This document shows, in pieces, positions 26,588 through 34,900 of a stretch of 50,614 bases of DNA. The notes below the pieces were generated by a model that ran no database searches, was not told the DNA's origin, and saw only the letters and a program-made list of their open reading frames with translations. Numbering within the stretch: position 1 is the stretch's first letter; each line of letters starts with the position of its first letter. The DNA is from Alistipes sp. (lineage in GTDB: Bacteria > Bacteroidota > Bacteroidia > Bacteroidales > Rikenellaceae): NCBI GenBank assembly GCA_017559615.1, contig JAFYRB010000029.1, positions 1 through 50,614 of the forward strand, given 5' to 3'. The translations under genes were made by a program, and so were the position numbers.

Positions 26588-29470
26588 TTAATGAGCTTCT
26601 AGCCACGTTGCGCCACTATTAACATCGGCAACAAGTGGTACGCGTAACTCTACGACACTCTCCATTGCCTCCTTAACAATACGCTTTACAGCCTCCAACT
26701 CGCTATTTAGCGTGTCGATGACAACCTCATCGTGAACCTGCATAATCATCTGCGAACGGATGCCCTCAGCCTTGAAGCGGCGGCGTATCTCAACCATCGC
26801 GAGCTTCATAATATCCGCAGCAGAGCCCTGAATAGGGGCATTTATGGCATTGCGCTCCGCAACACCACGCACCGTACGATTCGACGACTTGATGTCGTGA
26901 AGCACCCTGCGGCGGGCAAACATAGTCTCGACATATCCCTCCTCGGTAGCTCGCTGGATGGTGCCATCCATATAGGCCTTGACGCCTGGGTAGGATGCGA
27001 AATAGCTCTCGATAAGCTCCTTCGCCTCGCGGTTAGGGATATCAAGACGCTGCGCAAGACCAAATGCCGAGATGCCATATATAATACCGAAGTTAGCGGT
27101 CTTGGCCCTACGGCGCTCATCCGACGTAACAGCATCGGGACTCTTGCCATAGAGGCGTGCGGCAGTGGCAGAGTGGATATCCTCGCCACAGCGGAAGGCC
27201 TCAATAAGTGACTCGTCGCCACTGAGGTGCGCCATAACACGTAGCTCAATCTGCGAGTAGTCAGCAGCAACAAGCGTATGCTCCGCATCGGAGGCTACGA
27301 ATGCCGCACGGATAGGCTTACCCAGCTGGTCGCGGATAGGGATATTCTGCAAATTAGGGTTAGTGGACGATAGGCGGCCCGTAGCCGTAACTGCCTGATT
27401 ATAGGATGTATGTATCTTGCCAGAGGCTCTATTTACAAGCTGCGGCAGAGCCTCTACATAAGTCGAGAGCAACTTCTTAATTCCGCGGTACTCCAAGATT
27501 TTGCTGACGATAGGGAAGTCGTGTGCAAAGCCCTGAAGGTACTCCTCCTCGGTTGAGAACTGCTTCGTCTTGGTCATCTTCGGCTTATTGCTGATGCGTA
27601 ACTTCGCAAAAAGCACCTCGCCAAGTTGGCGCGATGAGTTGATGTTTAGCGTAGGCTCTTCGGACATATCGCGCACCTCTGACTCAAGGCGTGATAACAA
27701 CTCTCGAAGCTCGATAGCATAGTTGTTCAGCGCCTCGCTATTGATACGCACACCCTGAAGCTCGATATCGGCCAAGACATCAATCATAGGCTCCTCGATA
27801 CGGTTGTAAAGCTCGAGCATACCCATCTTCTCGACTTCGGCGTAGAGAACCCTCTTAAGGCGCAACGTAACATCAGCATCCTCGGCGGCATACTCCGCAA
27901 CACGCTCCACACCCACCATATCCATCGTAAGCTGCTTCGCACCCTTACCAATTAGAGTTTCGATGGCAATTGGCGAGTAGTTAAGGTAGCGCTCCGCAAG
28001 GAAATTCATATTATGACGCGCCTCGGCATCGAGAAGATAGTGCAGAAGCATAGTATCTATCTTATGGCCACGCACCTCGATACCCATCATACGCAACACC
28101 ATAATATCGAACTTGATGTTCTGACCAATCTTCGTGATGTTCTCATCCTCGAACATCGGGCGCATAATCTCCACGTACTCCGCCATAGGGGCGTTGTGCA
28201 TAGGCACATACCACGCCTTATGCTCCTCAACGGCAAACGACAGTCCTACAACGGCACTTGTCAAAGGATCGAGGCCCGAAGTCTCGGTGTCGAAGCAGAA
28301 CTCCTTGAACGATAGTATCTTGGCACACATATCACGTAGCTGCTCGGCACTCTCTATAATGGTATATTCGTGTGGCGTATCTGCGATGGTATGCATAGCA
28401 CCATCCGTAGGCTCTGCAACATCCACTGTCTCGACAACCTCTGCGCTTGCGGCAGGGGCCTCAACAGGTGCGGCCATCATAGCAAAGAGGTCACCCTGTC
28501 CCTCAAGGCTCGCGCGACGCTTAGCCTCGGCCTTGGCACGTGCCACCTCCTGAAGCTGCGTCTGCTTGGCCTGATGTGGGCCCTCCGACACAGGCTCCTC
28601 CGCAGCAACATTCTCCAAATCGCGAAGGAACGACGTGAAGTTCAACTCGGCATAAAGAGCCTTAAGCTCCGTATAGTTTGGCTCGGAAATCTCCATAGCC
28701 GCAGCGTCAAACTCAATAGGTACATCCAAGCGGATAGTAGTTAGCTCCTTGGCTAACAACAACTTATCACCCCACTCGGCGATATTCTTACCCGTCTTAC
28801 CACCAATCTTATCGGTATTAGCAAGGATATTCTCAACCTCACCCCACTCTCGAACAAGTTTCGTAGCACCCTTCTCACCAATACCTGGAACGCCAGGGAT
28901 GTTATCCGACGAGTCACCCCACAAAGCCAACATATCGCGCACAAGGCGAGGCTCCGTAAAGCCATACTTCTCCTCTATCGCGGCGCAATCTATAATCTCG
29001 ATATTGTCACCCTTCTGGCGGTAGATAACACAATTCTGGTCAACAAGCTGGCCATAGTCCTTATCGGGCGAGACCATAAAGACCTTATGTCCCGCCTCGC
29101 CACCACGCTTCGCAAGCGTACCGATGACATCGTCAGCCTCGTAGCCAGCGACCTCCAAAATAGGAATACGCATAGCCTCGAGAAGGCGCTTGACGTATGG
29201 CACCGAGAGCTTGATATCCTCGGGTGTTGGAGGGCGGTTAGCCTTATACTCCGCGAAAATATCACGACGGAAGCATCCCCCAGGAGGATCGAACGCCACG
29301 CCAAGCATATCGGGTTTCTCACGCTTAAGGATATCGCGCAGGAACTTCGTGAAACCAAAGACAACAGAGGTGTTTACGCCATCACGGTTACGCATAGGGC
29401 GTCCCATAAAGGCGTAGTAGTACTTGAATATCAACGCATAGGCGTCGACTAAAAAGAGACGTTTCGACAT
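26588..29470 (-). CDS. polA: DNA polymerase I with 5' nuclease, proofreading and polymerase domains
   Basis: 960 residues. The N-terminal 5'-3' nuclease (about 1-300) shows FLVDAYALIFK, AGYEADDVIG, SPDKDYGQL and GDSSDNIPGVPGIGEKGA. After a low-complexity linker (about 305-365, Ala/Glu-rich) the 3'-5' exonuclease starts with FDTETSGLDP; Asp394 and Glu396 are present, so proofreading should be active, unlike in many Gram-positive PolA. Polymerase motifs: VAADYSQIELRVMAH (Asp737), RRAKTANFGIIYGIS (O helix) and MQVHDEVVID (Asp914). All catalytic carboxylates are seen. It lies 10 nt downstream of queD on the same strand and is probably transcribed from the queD promoter. Confidence 0.98.
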   Translation of the reverse strand: MSKRLFLVDAYALIFKYYYAFMGRPMRNRDGVNTSVVFGFTKFLRDILKREKPDMLGVAFDPPGGCFRRDIFAEYKANRPPTPEDIKLSVPYVKRLLEAMRIPILEVAGYEADDVIGTLAKRGGEAGHKVFMVSPDKDYGQLVDQNCVIYRQKGDNIEIIDCAAIEEKYGFTEPRLVRDMLALWGDSSDNIPGVPGIGEKGATKLVREWGEVENILANTDKIGGKTGKNIAEWGDKLLLAKELTTIRLDVPIEFDAAAMEISEPNYTELKALYAELNFTSFLRDLENVAAEEPVSEGPHQAKQTQLQEVARAKAEAKRRASLEGQGDLFAMMAAPVEAPAASAEVVETVDVAEPTDGAMHTIADTPHEYTIIESAEQLRDMCAKILSFKEFCFDTETSGLDPLTSAVVGLSFAVEEHKAWYVPMHNAPMAEYVEIMRPMFEDENITKIGQNIKFDIMVLRMMGIEVRGHKIDTMLLHYLLDAEARHNMNFLAERYLNYSPIAIETLIGKGAKQLTMDMVGVERVAEYAAEDADVTLRLKRVLYAEVEKMGMLELYNRIEEPMIDVLADIELQGVRINSEALNNYAIELRELLSRLESEVRDMSEEPTLNINSSRQLGEVLFAKLRISNKPKMTKTKQFSTEEEYLQGFAHDFPIVSKILEYRGIKKLLSTYVEALPQLVNRASGKIHTSYNQAVTATGRLSSTNPNLQNIPIRDQLGKPIRAAFVASDAEHTLVAADYSQIELRVMAHLSGDESLIEAFRCGEDIHSATAARLYGKSPDAVTSDERRRAKTANFGIIYGISAFGLAQRLDIPNREAKELIESYFASYPGVKAYMDGTIQRATEEGYVETMFARRRVLHDIKSSNRTVRGVAERNAINAPIQGSAADIMKLAMVEIRRRFKAEGIRSQMIMQVHDEVVIDTLNSELEAVKRIVKEAMESVVELRVPLVADVNSGATWLEAH

Positions 29471-29480
29471 TTACTCTCGT

Positions 29481-29933
29481 TTAGAAGTTATCCGATGCAT
29501 ACCACTCAGCGTATGACGTAGCTGTCTCGTGCAGGCGCAACGAGTGTAGCTCAATCTCCTCGGGCAAGGCGCCCAACAAGCGCTCGGCAAAGTCAACCAA
29601 CATATTCTCGCACGTAGGCTGATAATCCGTAAGCACAACCTTCTCGAGCTTATAGCCCAAAGCCTCGGCAACCTCATCGGCCTGCGGCGTGCGACGCATC
29701 ATAAAGGAGTGGTCAAGACGTGAGACAATCTGCTCGTTGACAATACGCTTGAGGATGCCAAAGTCCATAACCATACCCAACTTTGGAGAGCATTCATTGC
29801 ACTGTGGCTCACCCTTAACGGTTACGAAAAGCTTGTACGAGTGGCCGTGAATCTCACGACATAGACCATCATAACCCTCAAGCATATGAGCAGCCTCGAA
29901 AGTAAACTCTTTGGTTAAACGTATAACTGACAT
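29481..29933 (-). CDS. queD: 6-carboxytetrahydropterin synthase QueD
   Basis: 150 residues of the PTPS/QueD fold, which makes 6-carboxy-5,6,7,8-tetrahydropterin from dihydroneopterin triphosphate for queuosine (7-deazaguanine) synthesis. Zinc histidines are His16 (FEAAH), His29 and His31 (EIHGHSY); catalytic Cys25 lies in GLCRE; Asp74-His75 in RLDHSFM; Glu in PTCENMLVDFAE. The two extra cysteines in CNEC (45, 48) are not part of the core site. Assigned QueD over eukaryote-type PTPS because of the short length and the CREIHGH motif. First gene of the queD-polA unit; promoter at 29968-29997. Confidence 0.9.
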   Translation of the reverse strand: MSVIRLTKEFTFEAAHMLEGYDGLCREIHGHSYKLFVTVKGEPQCNECSPKLGMVMDFGILKRIVNEQIVSRLDHSFMMRRTPQADEVAEALGYKLEKVVLTDYQPTCENMLVDFAERLLGALPEEIELHSLRLHETATSYAEWYASDNF

Positions 29934-29967
29934 ATATCTATAATTTTAGCGTTCGTTATATTCTTTA

Positions 29968-29997
29968 CAAAGGTATCAATTTATTTGCAATATCACA
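29968..29997 (-). promoter_or_regulatory. Promoter of queD-polA
   Basis: Minus strand: TTG (plus CAA 29995-29997), 19 bp spacer, TACCTTTG (plus CAAAGGTA 29968-29975). About 30 nt of leader before queD. Confidence 0.75.
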
Positions 29998-30040
29998 ATA
30001 GAAACAACAATGAGGCGTTCTCTATTAGAGAGTTTTGTGC

Positions 30041-30048
30041 TATTTTTG
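30041..30048 (+). promoter_or_regulatory. -7 box of the DUF4252 gene
   Basis: TATTTTTG fits TAnnTTTG, 29 nt before the ATG at 30077. It is divergent from the queD promoter, with the two -7 boxes about 65 bp apart. Confidence 0.5.
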
Positions 30049-30076
30049 TAGTCTGATTCCCCAAAATATGATTACT

Positions 30077-30541
30077 ATGAAACGATATATTTTTGCGCTG
30101 TTGCTTCTTCTGCCTGTTGTTGCTCACGCTGAGATTCCCGCAGTGGCAAAACTTGGCAAGGAGGCCGAAAAGCAGAGAGATGTGGAGTATATGAGTGTCG
30201 GAAGTTTCGCGCTCGGTATGGCCTCGAAGTTTGCCGATAAGGAGCAGCGTGCGACGTTTAAGATGCTCGACAACATCGAGTTGATAGAGTGTAAAAACAG
30301 CAGCTATGCCCCGCAGCTTGTGGAGCGCGTAGAGGATATTATAGCGGAGGTTGGAGCGCAATTCATTGTCAGCCAGGATGATGGCAAGGCACTAAACGAG
30401 CTATATGGCATTCGCAAGGGCGAGGTTATCAACGAGCTGATAATCATCATACATAGCCATAAGGGTGGCGTGGCAGTAGTGGCTATGTCGGGCGAGATAC
30501 CGATGTCACGTCTTGCCGAGATTGCGAAAATAAAGAGATAG
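30077..30541 (+). CDS. DUF4252-type small exported protein
   Basis: 154 residues from ATG 30077, chosen over the in-frame ATG at 30068 because the hydrophobic signal MKRYIFALLLLLPVVAHAEI begins there. The mature part is about 135 residues: helical N-half (EAEKQRDVEYMSVGSFALGM), then DNIELIECKNSSYAPQLVERV and a C-terminal beta/alpha part ending VVAMSGEIPMSRLAEIAKIK. The overall pattern fits DUF4252, a Bacteroidetes periplasmic family of unknown role often near sigma-factor genes. No sigma or anti-sigma gene lies next to it here. Monocistronic, with its own -7 box and terminator. Confidence 0.75.
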   Translation: MKRYIFALLLLLPVVAHAEIPAVAKLGKEAEKQRDVEYMSVGSFALGMASKFADKEQRATFKMLDNIELIECKNSSYAPQLVERVEDIIAEVGAQFIVSQDDGKALNELYGIRKGEVINELIIIIHSHKGGVAVVAMSGEIPMSRLAEIAKIKR

Positions 30542-30572
30542 AGAGAGGTGGCACAACGCCACAAAAATGAAA

Positions 30573-30604
30573 AAGGAGCGACCTGAAAAGTCACTCCTTC
30601 TTTT
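30573..30604 (+). terminator. Terminator of the DUF4252 gene
   Basis: AAGGAG-C-GAC (30573-30582) pairs with GTC-A-CTCCTT (30590-30599) with one C/A mismatch and a 7-nt loop, then TCTTTTG. Confidence 0.75.
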
Positions 30605-30605
30605 G

Positions 30606-30679
<74 letters not shown>

Positions 30680-30703
30680 AACGTTTAAAACGTTTCGTGG
30701 GTG

Positions 30704-30733
30704 CAAAGATAATAAATTTTTTATTACGAACAA
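30704..30733 (-). promoter_or_regulatory. Promoter of the CAT tRNA
   Basis: Minus strand TTG (plus CAA 30731-30733), 19 bp, TATCTTTG (plus CAAAGATA 30704-30711). An exact match to the Bacteroidetes consensus, about 25 bp ahead of the tRNA 5' end. Confidence 0.8.
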
Positions 30734-30792
30734 TCTACTTATAATATTTTTTTATCATTGAACCATTTACGAAACTCCGTGCAACGTAGCAT

Positions 30793-30842
30793 AAAAAATG
30801 CCGTCGTTGGGATAGTACATAGCATACAGCCCAACAACGGCA
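30793..30842 (-). terminator. kbl: Terminator of kbl
   Basis: TGCCGTCGTTGGG (30799-30811) pairs with CCCAACAACGGCA (30830-30842) with one C/A mismatch, loop 18 nt. On the minus strand the stem is followed by TTTTTT. It lies about 40 nt after the kbl stop. Confidence 0.85.
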
Positions 30843-30883
30843 CTATTTATTAGTGGCAGATCGCCTGCCCGCGCTTTAAGCTA

Positions 30884-32071
30884 TTACTTAAGAACGCCGA
30901 GGTTCTTACCAACCTTAACGAACGCCTCAACGCAACGGTCGAGCTGCTCGGTAGTGTGACCTGCAGAAACCTGAACACGGATACGTGCCTGGCCCTTTGG
31001 AACTACTGGGTAGTAGAAACCTGTTACGAATACACCCTCCTTCTGAAGCTCTGCTGCGAAGTCCTGTGAAAGCTTAGCATCGTAAAGCATAACAGCGCAG
31101 ATAGCAGATACTGTAGGCTTGATGTCGAAACCTGCAGCAACCATCTTTGAACGGAAATGCTCAACGTTAGCAACAAGCTTATCGTGCAAAGCGTCGCTCT
31201 CCTCGAGCATCTTGAACATCTCGATAGATGCGCCAACTACTGCTGGTGGCAATGAGTTAGAGAACAAGTAAGGACGTGAACGCTGACGAAGCATATCGAT
31301 AATCTCCTTGCGGCCTGTTGTGAAACCACCTACTGCACCACCAAATGCCTTACCAAGGGTACCTGTGAGGATATCAACCTTACCACGAAGATCGTAAAGC
31401 TCGGTGATACCACGACCTGTCTTACCCAATACACCTGCTGAGTGGCACTCGTCAACCATTACAAGAGCATCGTACTTCTCTGCGAGCTCGCAAATCTTGT
31501 CGAGTGGAGCAGCGTTACCATCCATAGAGAATACACCGTCGGTTACGATGATGCGGAAACGCTGTGCCTGAGCCTGCTTCAAGCACTCCTCCAACTCTGC
31601 CATATCGGCATTAGCATAGCGGTAGCGCTGAGCCTTGCAAAGACGTACACCGTCGATGATAGATGCGTGGTTCAAAGCGTCAGAGATGATAGCATCCTCA
31701 GCTGTGAAGAGTGGCTCGAAAACACCACCGTTAGCATCGAAGCACGCTGCGTAGAGGATAGTATCCTCAGTACCGAAGTAGTCAGCGATAGCCTTCTCAA
31801 GCTGCTTGTGGATATCCTGGCAACCACAAATGAAGCGTACTGATGACATACCGAAGCCACGCTCGTCCAAAGCCTTCTTCGCTGCGTCGATAAGACGTGG
31901 GTTGTCTGAAAGGCCAAGGTAGTTATTAGCGCAGAAGTTCAACACTGGGCGGTTAGCCACGTCGATCTCTGCACGCTGTGGAGACTCGATAATACGCTCG
32001 GTCTTGTACAAGCCGGCAGCCTTAATCTCTGCCAACTCATTCTGCAAATACTGCTGAAATTTTCCGTACAT
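30884..32071 (-). CDS. kbl: Glycine C-acetyltransferase (2-amino-3-ketobutyrate CoA ligase)
   Basis: 395 residues, PLP-dependent alpha-oxoamine synthase. It splits 2-amino-3-ketobutyrate with CoA to glycine and acetyl-CoA in threonine breakdown. Lys241 in TGTLGKAFGG is the PLP Schiff-base lysine. Also seen: LNFCANNYLGLSDNP, MSSVRFICGCQDIHKQLE, SDALNHASIIDGVRL, TDGVFSMDG, MVDECHSAG and SRPYLFSNSLPP. Near-identity to E. coli Kbl over long stretches (LNHASIIDGVRLCKAQRYRY) favours Kbl over serine palmitoyltransferase or AONS. The usual partner, threonine dehydrogenase (tdh), is not in the window. Own promoter and terminator. Confidence 0.95.
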   Translation of the reverse strand: MYGKFQQYLQNELAEIKAAGLYKTERIIESPQRAEIDVANRPVLNFCANNYLGLSDNPRLIDAAKKALDERGFGMSSVRFICGCQDIHKQLEKAIADYFGTEDTILYAACFDANGGVFEPLFTAEDAIISDALNHASIIDGVRLCKAQRYRYANADMAELEECLKQAQAQRFRIIVTDGVFSMDGNAAPLDKICELAEKYDALVMVDECHSAGVLGKTGRGITELYDLRGKVDILTGTLGKAFGGAVGGFTTGRKEIIDMLRQRSRPYLFSNSLPPAVVGASIEMFKMLEESDALHDKLVANVEHFRSKMVAAGFDIKPTVSAICAVMLYDAKLSQDFAAELQKEGVFVTGFYYPVVPKGQARIRVQVSAGHTTEQLDRCVEAFVKVGKNLGVLK

Positions 32072-32153
32072 TGTCTTAATGTTTTAAGTTGTTTATGTAT
32101 GATTTTGACTTGAAATTCGGTTATGTTGCGACACGAAAGTATATAATCAGTTA

Positions 32154-32184
32154 CAAAGATATGATTTTTTCGCACAAATAACAA
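32154..32184 (-). promoter_or_regulatory. kbl: Promoter of kbl
   Basis: Minus strand TTG (plus CAA 32182-32184), 20 bp, TATCTTTG (plus CAAAGATA 32154-32161). Leader about 75 nt, long enough to hold regulation, though no hairpin was recognised in it. Confidence 0.72.
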
Positions 32185-32249
32185 CCCTCCAGCCCAACAA
32201 TATTCAAAAAAATATCTCTTTGAGGGATATTTTATCCAATATAAATTCT

Positions 32250-32257
32250 TATCTTTG
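32250..32257 (+). promoter_or_regulatory. -7 box of the DUF4062-TPR gene
   Basis: TATCTTTG, 27 nt before ATG 32285. The nearest upstream TTTG (32219-32222) is 27 bp away, too far for a normal spacer. Confidence 0.55.
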
Positions 32258-32284
32258 ATAACATAAACCACTCTTTAGCTACTT

Positions 32285-34264
32285 ATGAAGACTATAAAGA
32301 TATTTATCGCATCATCCGACGAACTACGTAGCGAACGCGAGAAGTTTGACACTCTATTCGCTCATCTGAACAACATCTTCAAAAAACGCGACATACAACT
32401 TGAGGCCGTTAGATGGGAGTTTCTCGATTCATCGATGGGTAAAGAGCATAAGCAGGAGGAGTATAATCGCGAGATTAAGGAGTGTGATATCTGTGTTGTT
32501 ATGTTCTGGCAGCGCTTTGGCGAGTATACCAACACAGAACTCAAGGTTGCAGATACGGAGCTTCGCGAGGGACGCAAACCTTCGAGGATATATGTATTCT
32601 TCAAGGAGCCTGGAGATGTCGCCTATGATTTACAGCTCTTTAAAGATGCATTTGAGAGAGAGTATGGACACTTCTACTGCAAATTCGATTGCATAGATAA
32701 GCTACAACTCGACTTCGTATTGCAGCTTGAGCATTTCCTAAATAGCAACCTCGTTAAGGTTGAAAACTCAGAGGTAAAACTCGACAATGTTTTAATTGCC
32801 CACCTCGATAATATCGGTTTTGCGGCGGGTAACGAGAAGTATCGAACACTTCGCGAACGTCTGGAGAAAATCGAGAAGGAGCTTGCAGAGCTTGAGCCAA
32901 TATATCAAACTACGCAGAACGAGACTATTGGCAATATAATTAACAACAATAAACGCGAACGTGAGAATTTGCGCAAGGAGCTTGGAGAACACGAGCAGAT
33001 TCTCTTGAACTCGGCTATTAACATCGCACAATTTGCTGGCAAACGCATCTCGGAGCGTATGAAGCGTGCCGTGGCGCTATTTGAGGAGGGTAAGGTGAGT
33101 GAGGCTAATGCTATTTTGGATGAGGCAGAGCGCGATGCCGACGATATTTTAAACGGACTGAGGGAGATAAAGGCGGTAGGTAAGCAAGCTATTGAGGAGC
33201 TTATTCTGCGCGCCTCTACGATGATTGCCGACGATAAATACTCTATTGACGAGCGTATCGAGAGGGTTGATGCCATCTACGCGAAGGCTGATGAATTAGC
33301 CCACGAGTGTGATTATGATGAGGAGAAATACGATAAACTACTGTTTGAGTATGCAGCCTTCTTAAGTATATATGCAAAGTATAATAAGGCTGTAGAAATC
33401 TACAATCGAGTAATCACATTGCGAGAGAGATTATATGGTACAGAACATCCTGATACTGCAAAGTCATATAATAACATTGGTGTAGTTTATAACGATTTAA
33501 GTGAATATGAAAAGGCATTGGAATACCATCTCAAAGCTTTAAAAATAAAAGAAAAGATTTTAGGAATAGAACACCATAATACTGCAATGTCATATAATAA
33601 CATAGGTGTAGTTTACAACGATTTAAGTGAATATGGAAAGGCATTGGAATACCATCTCAAAGCTTTAAAAATAAAAGAAAAGATTTTAGGAACAGAGCAT
33701 CCTGATACTGCAATGTCATATAATAACATTGGCAATGTTTACAACGATTTAAGTGAATATGAAAAGGCATTGGAATACCATCTCAAAGCTTTAGCAATAT
33801 TCGAAAAAATATGGAGGATAAAACATCTTAATACTGCTGCTTCATATAATAACATTGGCAACGTTTACAGTCAATTAGATGAATATGAGACGGCATTGGA
33901 ATACTATCTCAAAGCTTTAAAAATACAAGAAAAGGCTTTTGGAACAGAACATCCTGATACGGCAACGTCATATAATAACATTGGTGTCGTTTACGACGAA
34001 TTAAGTGAATATGAGAAGGCGCTGGAATACTACTTTAAGGCTTTAAAAATATTTGAAAAGGTTTTAGGAACAGAACATCCTAATACTGCCTATTCATATG
34101 ATAACGTTGGCGGTGTTTACGATAAATTAAGTGAATATGAGAAGGCTCTGGAATACTACTTCAAGGCTTTAAAAATCTATGAAAAAGTTTTAGGAGCGAA
34201 GCATATAGAGACAATAGTGTTGCTCGAAAATATAGAGACAGTAAAAGCAAAAATAAAAGAGTAA
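32285..34264 (+). CDS. DUF4062 - coiled coil - TPR repeat protein
   Basis: 659 residues, no signal peptide, so cytoplasmic. N-terminal DUF4062 (about 1-125): KIFIASSDELRSEREKF, EAVRWEFLDSSMGKE, EIKECDICVVMFWQRFGEYT and SRIYVFFKE. This is the Rossmann-like, TIR/SEFIR-reminiscent domain found at the N-terminus of STAND-type and TPR proteins. A long charged helix/coiled coil covers about 180-350. From residue 385 there are six 42-residue kinesin-light-chain-type TPRs (consensus begins GTEHPDTAxSYNNIGxVY) plus a partial seventh. The repeat DNA is nearly identical between units and much more AT-rich than the first half. Single gene with its own -7 box and strong terminator. Function unknown; a sensor or scaffold in defence or signalling is inference from architecture. 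Confidence 0.85.
   Translation: MKTIKIFIASSDELRSEREKFDTLFAHLNNIFKKRDIQLEAVRWEFLDSSMGKEHKQEEYNREIKECDICVVMFWQRFGEYTNTELKVADTELREGRKPSRIYVFFKEPGDVAYDLQLFKDAFEREYGHFYCKFDCIDKLQLDFVLQLEHFLNSNLVKVENSEVKLDNVLIAHLDNIGFAAGNEKYRTLRERLEKIEKELAELEPIYQTTQNETIGNIINNNKRERENLRKELGEHEQILLNSAINIAQFAGKRISERMKRAVALFEEGKVSEANAILDEAERDADDILNGLREIKAVGKQAIEELILRASTMIADDKYSIDERIERVDAIYAKADELAHECDYDEEKYDKLLFEYAAFLSIYAKYNKAVEIYNRVITLRERLYGTEHPDTAKSYNNIGVVYNDLSEYEKALEYHLKALKIKEKILGIEHHNTAMSYNNIGVVYNDLSEYGKALEYHLKALKIKEKILGTEHPDTAMSYNNIGNVYNDLSEYEKALEYHLKALAIFEKIWRIKHLNTAASYNNIGNVYSQLDEYETALEYYLKALKIQEKAFGTEHPDTATSYNNIGVVYDELSEYEKALEYYFKALKIFEKVLGTEHPNTAYSYDNVGGVYDKLSEYEKALEYYFKALKIYEKVLGAKHIETIVLLENIETVKAKIKE
33437..34261 (+). 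repeat. Six and a half 126-bp tandem repeats coding for TPRs
   Basis: Units start at 33437, 33563, 33689, 33815, 33941, 34067 and 34193 (partial), exactly 126 bp apart. Units 1-3 are nearly identical in DNA, including silent positions; unit 4 (starting with Arg in place of Gly) is the most diverged. Confidence 0.93.
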
Positions 34265-34285
34265 CAAGAGTATACAAAACTCAAA

Positions 34286-34330
34286 AAAGGGTTATCAGCA
34301 ACAAGAACGTTGCGATAACCCTTTATATTT
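34286..34330. terminator. Bidirectional terminator between the TPR gene and the META lipoprotein
   Basis: AAAGGGTTATC (34286-34296) pairs with GATAACCCTTT (34314-34324). An inner GCAAC/GTTGC stem (34298-34302 / 34309-34313) closes a 6-nt loop with a single bulged A. An A run lies before it and a T-rich run after. Confidence 0.85.
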
Positions 34331-34346
34331 AATACGTGATGAGGCG

Positions 34347-34778
34347 TTACTTCGCCTCGACAGCGCGCATAATAGCTACAAGAGTGCCGTTGCTCAACAA
34401 TAGCATATTGTCGGCATCCATCTCATAGTGCGTAACTCGCTCCAACATATCATAGTAGGCGTTCTCCTGCTCGTGGTTAGGGCAGAAGCGACGAGTAGAA
34501 CCGAGGTTCGAAATCTTCAAGCTGCGCGACTCGGTGATGTTATAGAGTGCCGAGAGGCGGTTGCAATCGCCCATACCCGTAACAGTGCCGTTGTCGTGGA
34601 ACAAAAGTGTAAACTGCTCATCCACAGCGGCAACATCGCGTGCCATAAGCTGAACAAGTTGCCACTCGGTGCCGACCAAAGGCTTAACAAGTTTCGCGCG
34701 TTTGCGACAATCGCAGCATCCTGTAACCATAACCAAACCAATTAGAAGGGTGGTGAAAAATAGTAGCGTACGTCTCAT
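34347..34778 (-). CDS. META domain (HslJ-like) lipoprotein
   Basis: 143 residues. Lipoprotein signal with VTGC (Cys21), followed by a short Cys/Arg/Lys-rich linker. META/HslJ motifs: LVGTEWQLVQL, FHDNGTVTGMGDCNRLSALY and RRFCPNHEQENAYYDMLERV, then the closing MLLLSNGTLVAIM. The conserved GxxGCN appears as MGDCNR. HslJ-type proteins are small envelope proteins linked to stress or novobiocin resistance in E. coli; the molecular role is unclear. Two cysteines of the domain could form a disulfide (inference). Convergent with the TPR gene and divergent from ridA; no clear minus-strand TAnnTTTG box was found. Confidence 0.85.
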   Translation of the reverse strand: MRRTLLFFTTLLIGLVMVTGCCDCRKRAKLVKPLVGTEWQLVQLMARDVAAVDEQFTLLFHDNGTVTGMGDCNRLSALYNITESRSLKISNLGSTRRFCPNHEQENAYYDMLERVTHYEMDADNMLLLSNGTLVAIMRAVEAK

Positions 34779-34814
34779 AATATCTAAATAGGTAAGCTAT
34801 TTTATAATAAATAA

Positions 34815-34827
34815 ACGTCAATGACGT
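34815..34827. promoter_or_regulatory. 13-bp palindrome at the -33 region of ridA
   Basis: ACGTCA-A-TGACGT is a perfect inverted repeat placed 20 bp ahead of the ridA -7 box (34848-34855), where the -33 element should be. No TTG is present there. It is also upstream of the divergent META gene, so it may be an operator for one or both. Confidence 0.45.
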
Positions 34828-34847
34828 GATATTATTATTTTTTTGAC

Positions 34848-34855
34848 TATCTTTG
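34848..34855 (+). promoter_or_regulatory. ridA: -7 box of ridA
   Basis: TATCTTTG, 45 nt before ATG 34901; the -33 position is occupied by the palindrome at 34815-34827. Confidence 0.65.
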
Positions 34856-34900
34856 TAGTCGCTACAAAGATACAACAAATCAACTAAAACAAATAGAAAA

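Noticed and set aside
30077..30541. DUF4252 gene as part of an ECF sigma/anti-sigma operon
   Set aside because: No sigma or anti-sigma gene is adjacent; it is flanked by queD and a tRNA and has its own terminator.
33437..34261. Regular 126-bp repeats as a CRISPR or satellite array
   Set aside because: Period is in frame (42 codons), there are no spacers, and the product is a clean TPR solenoid.
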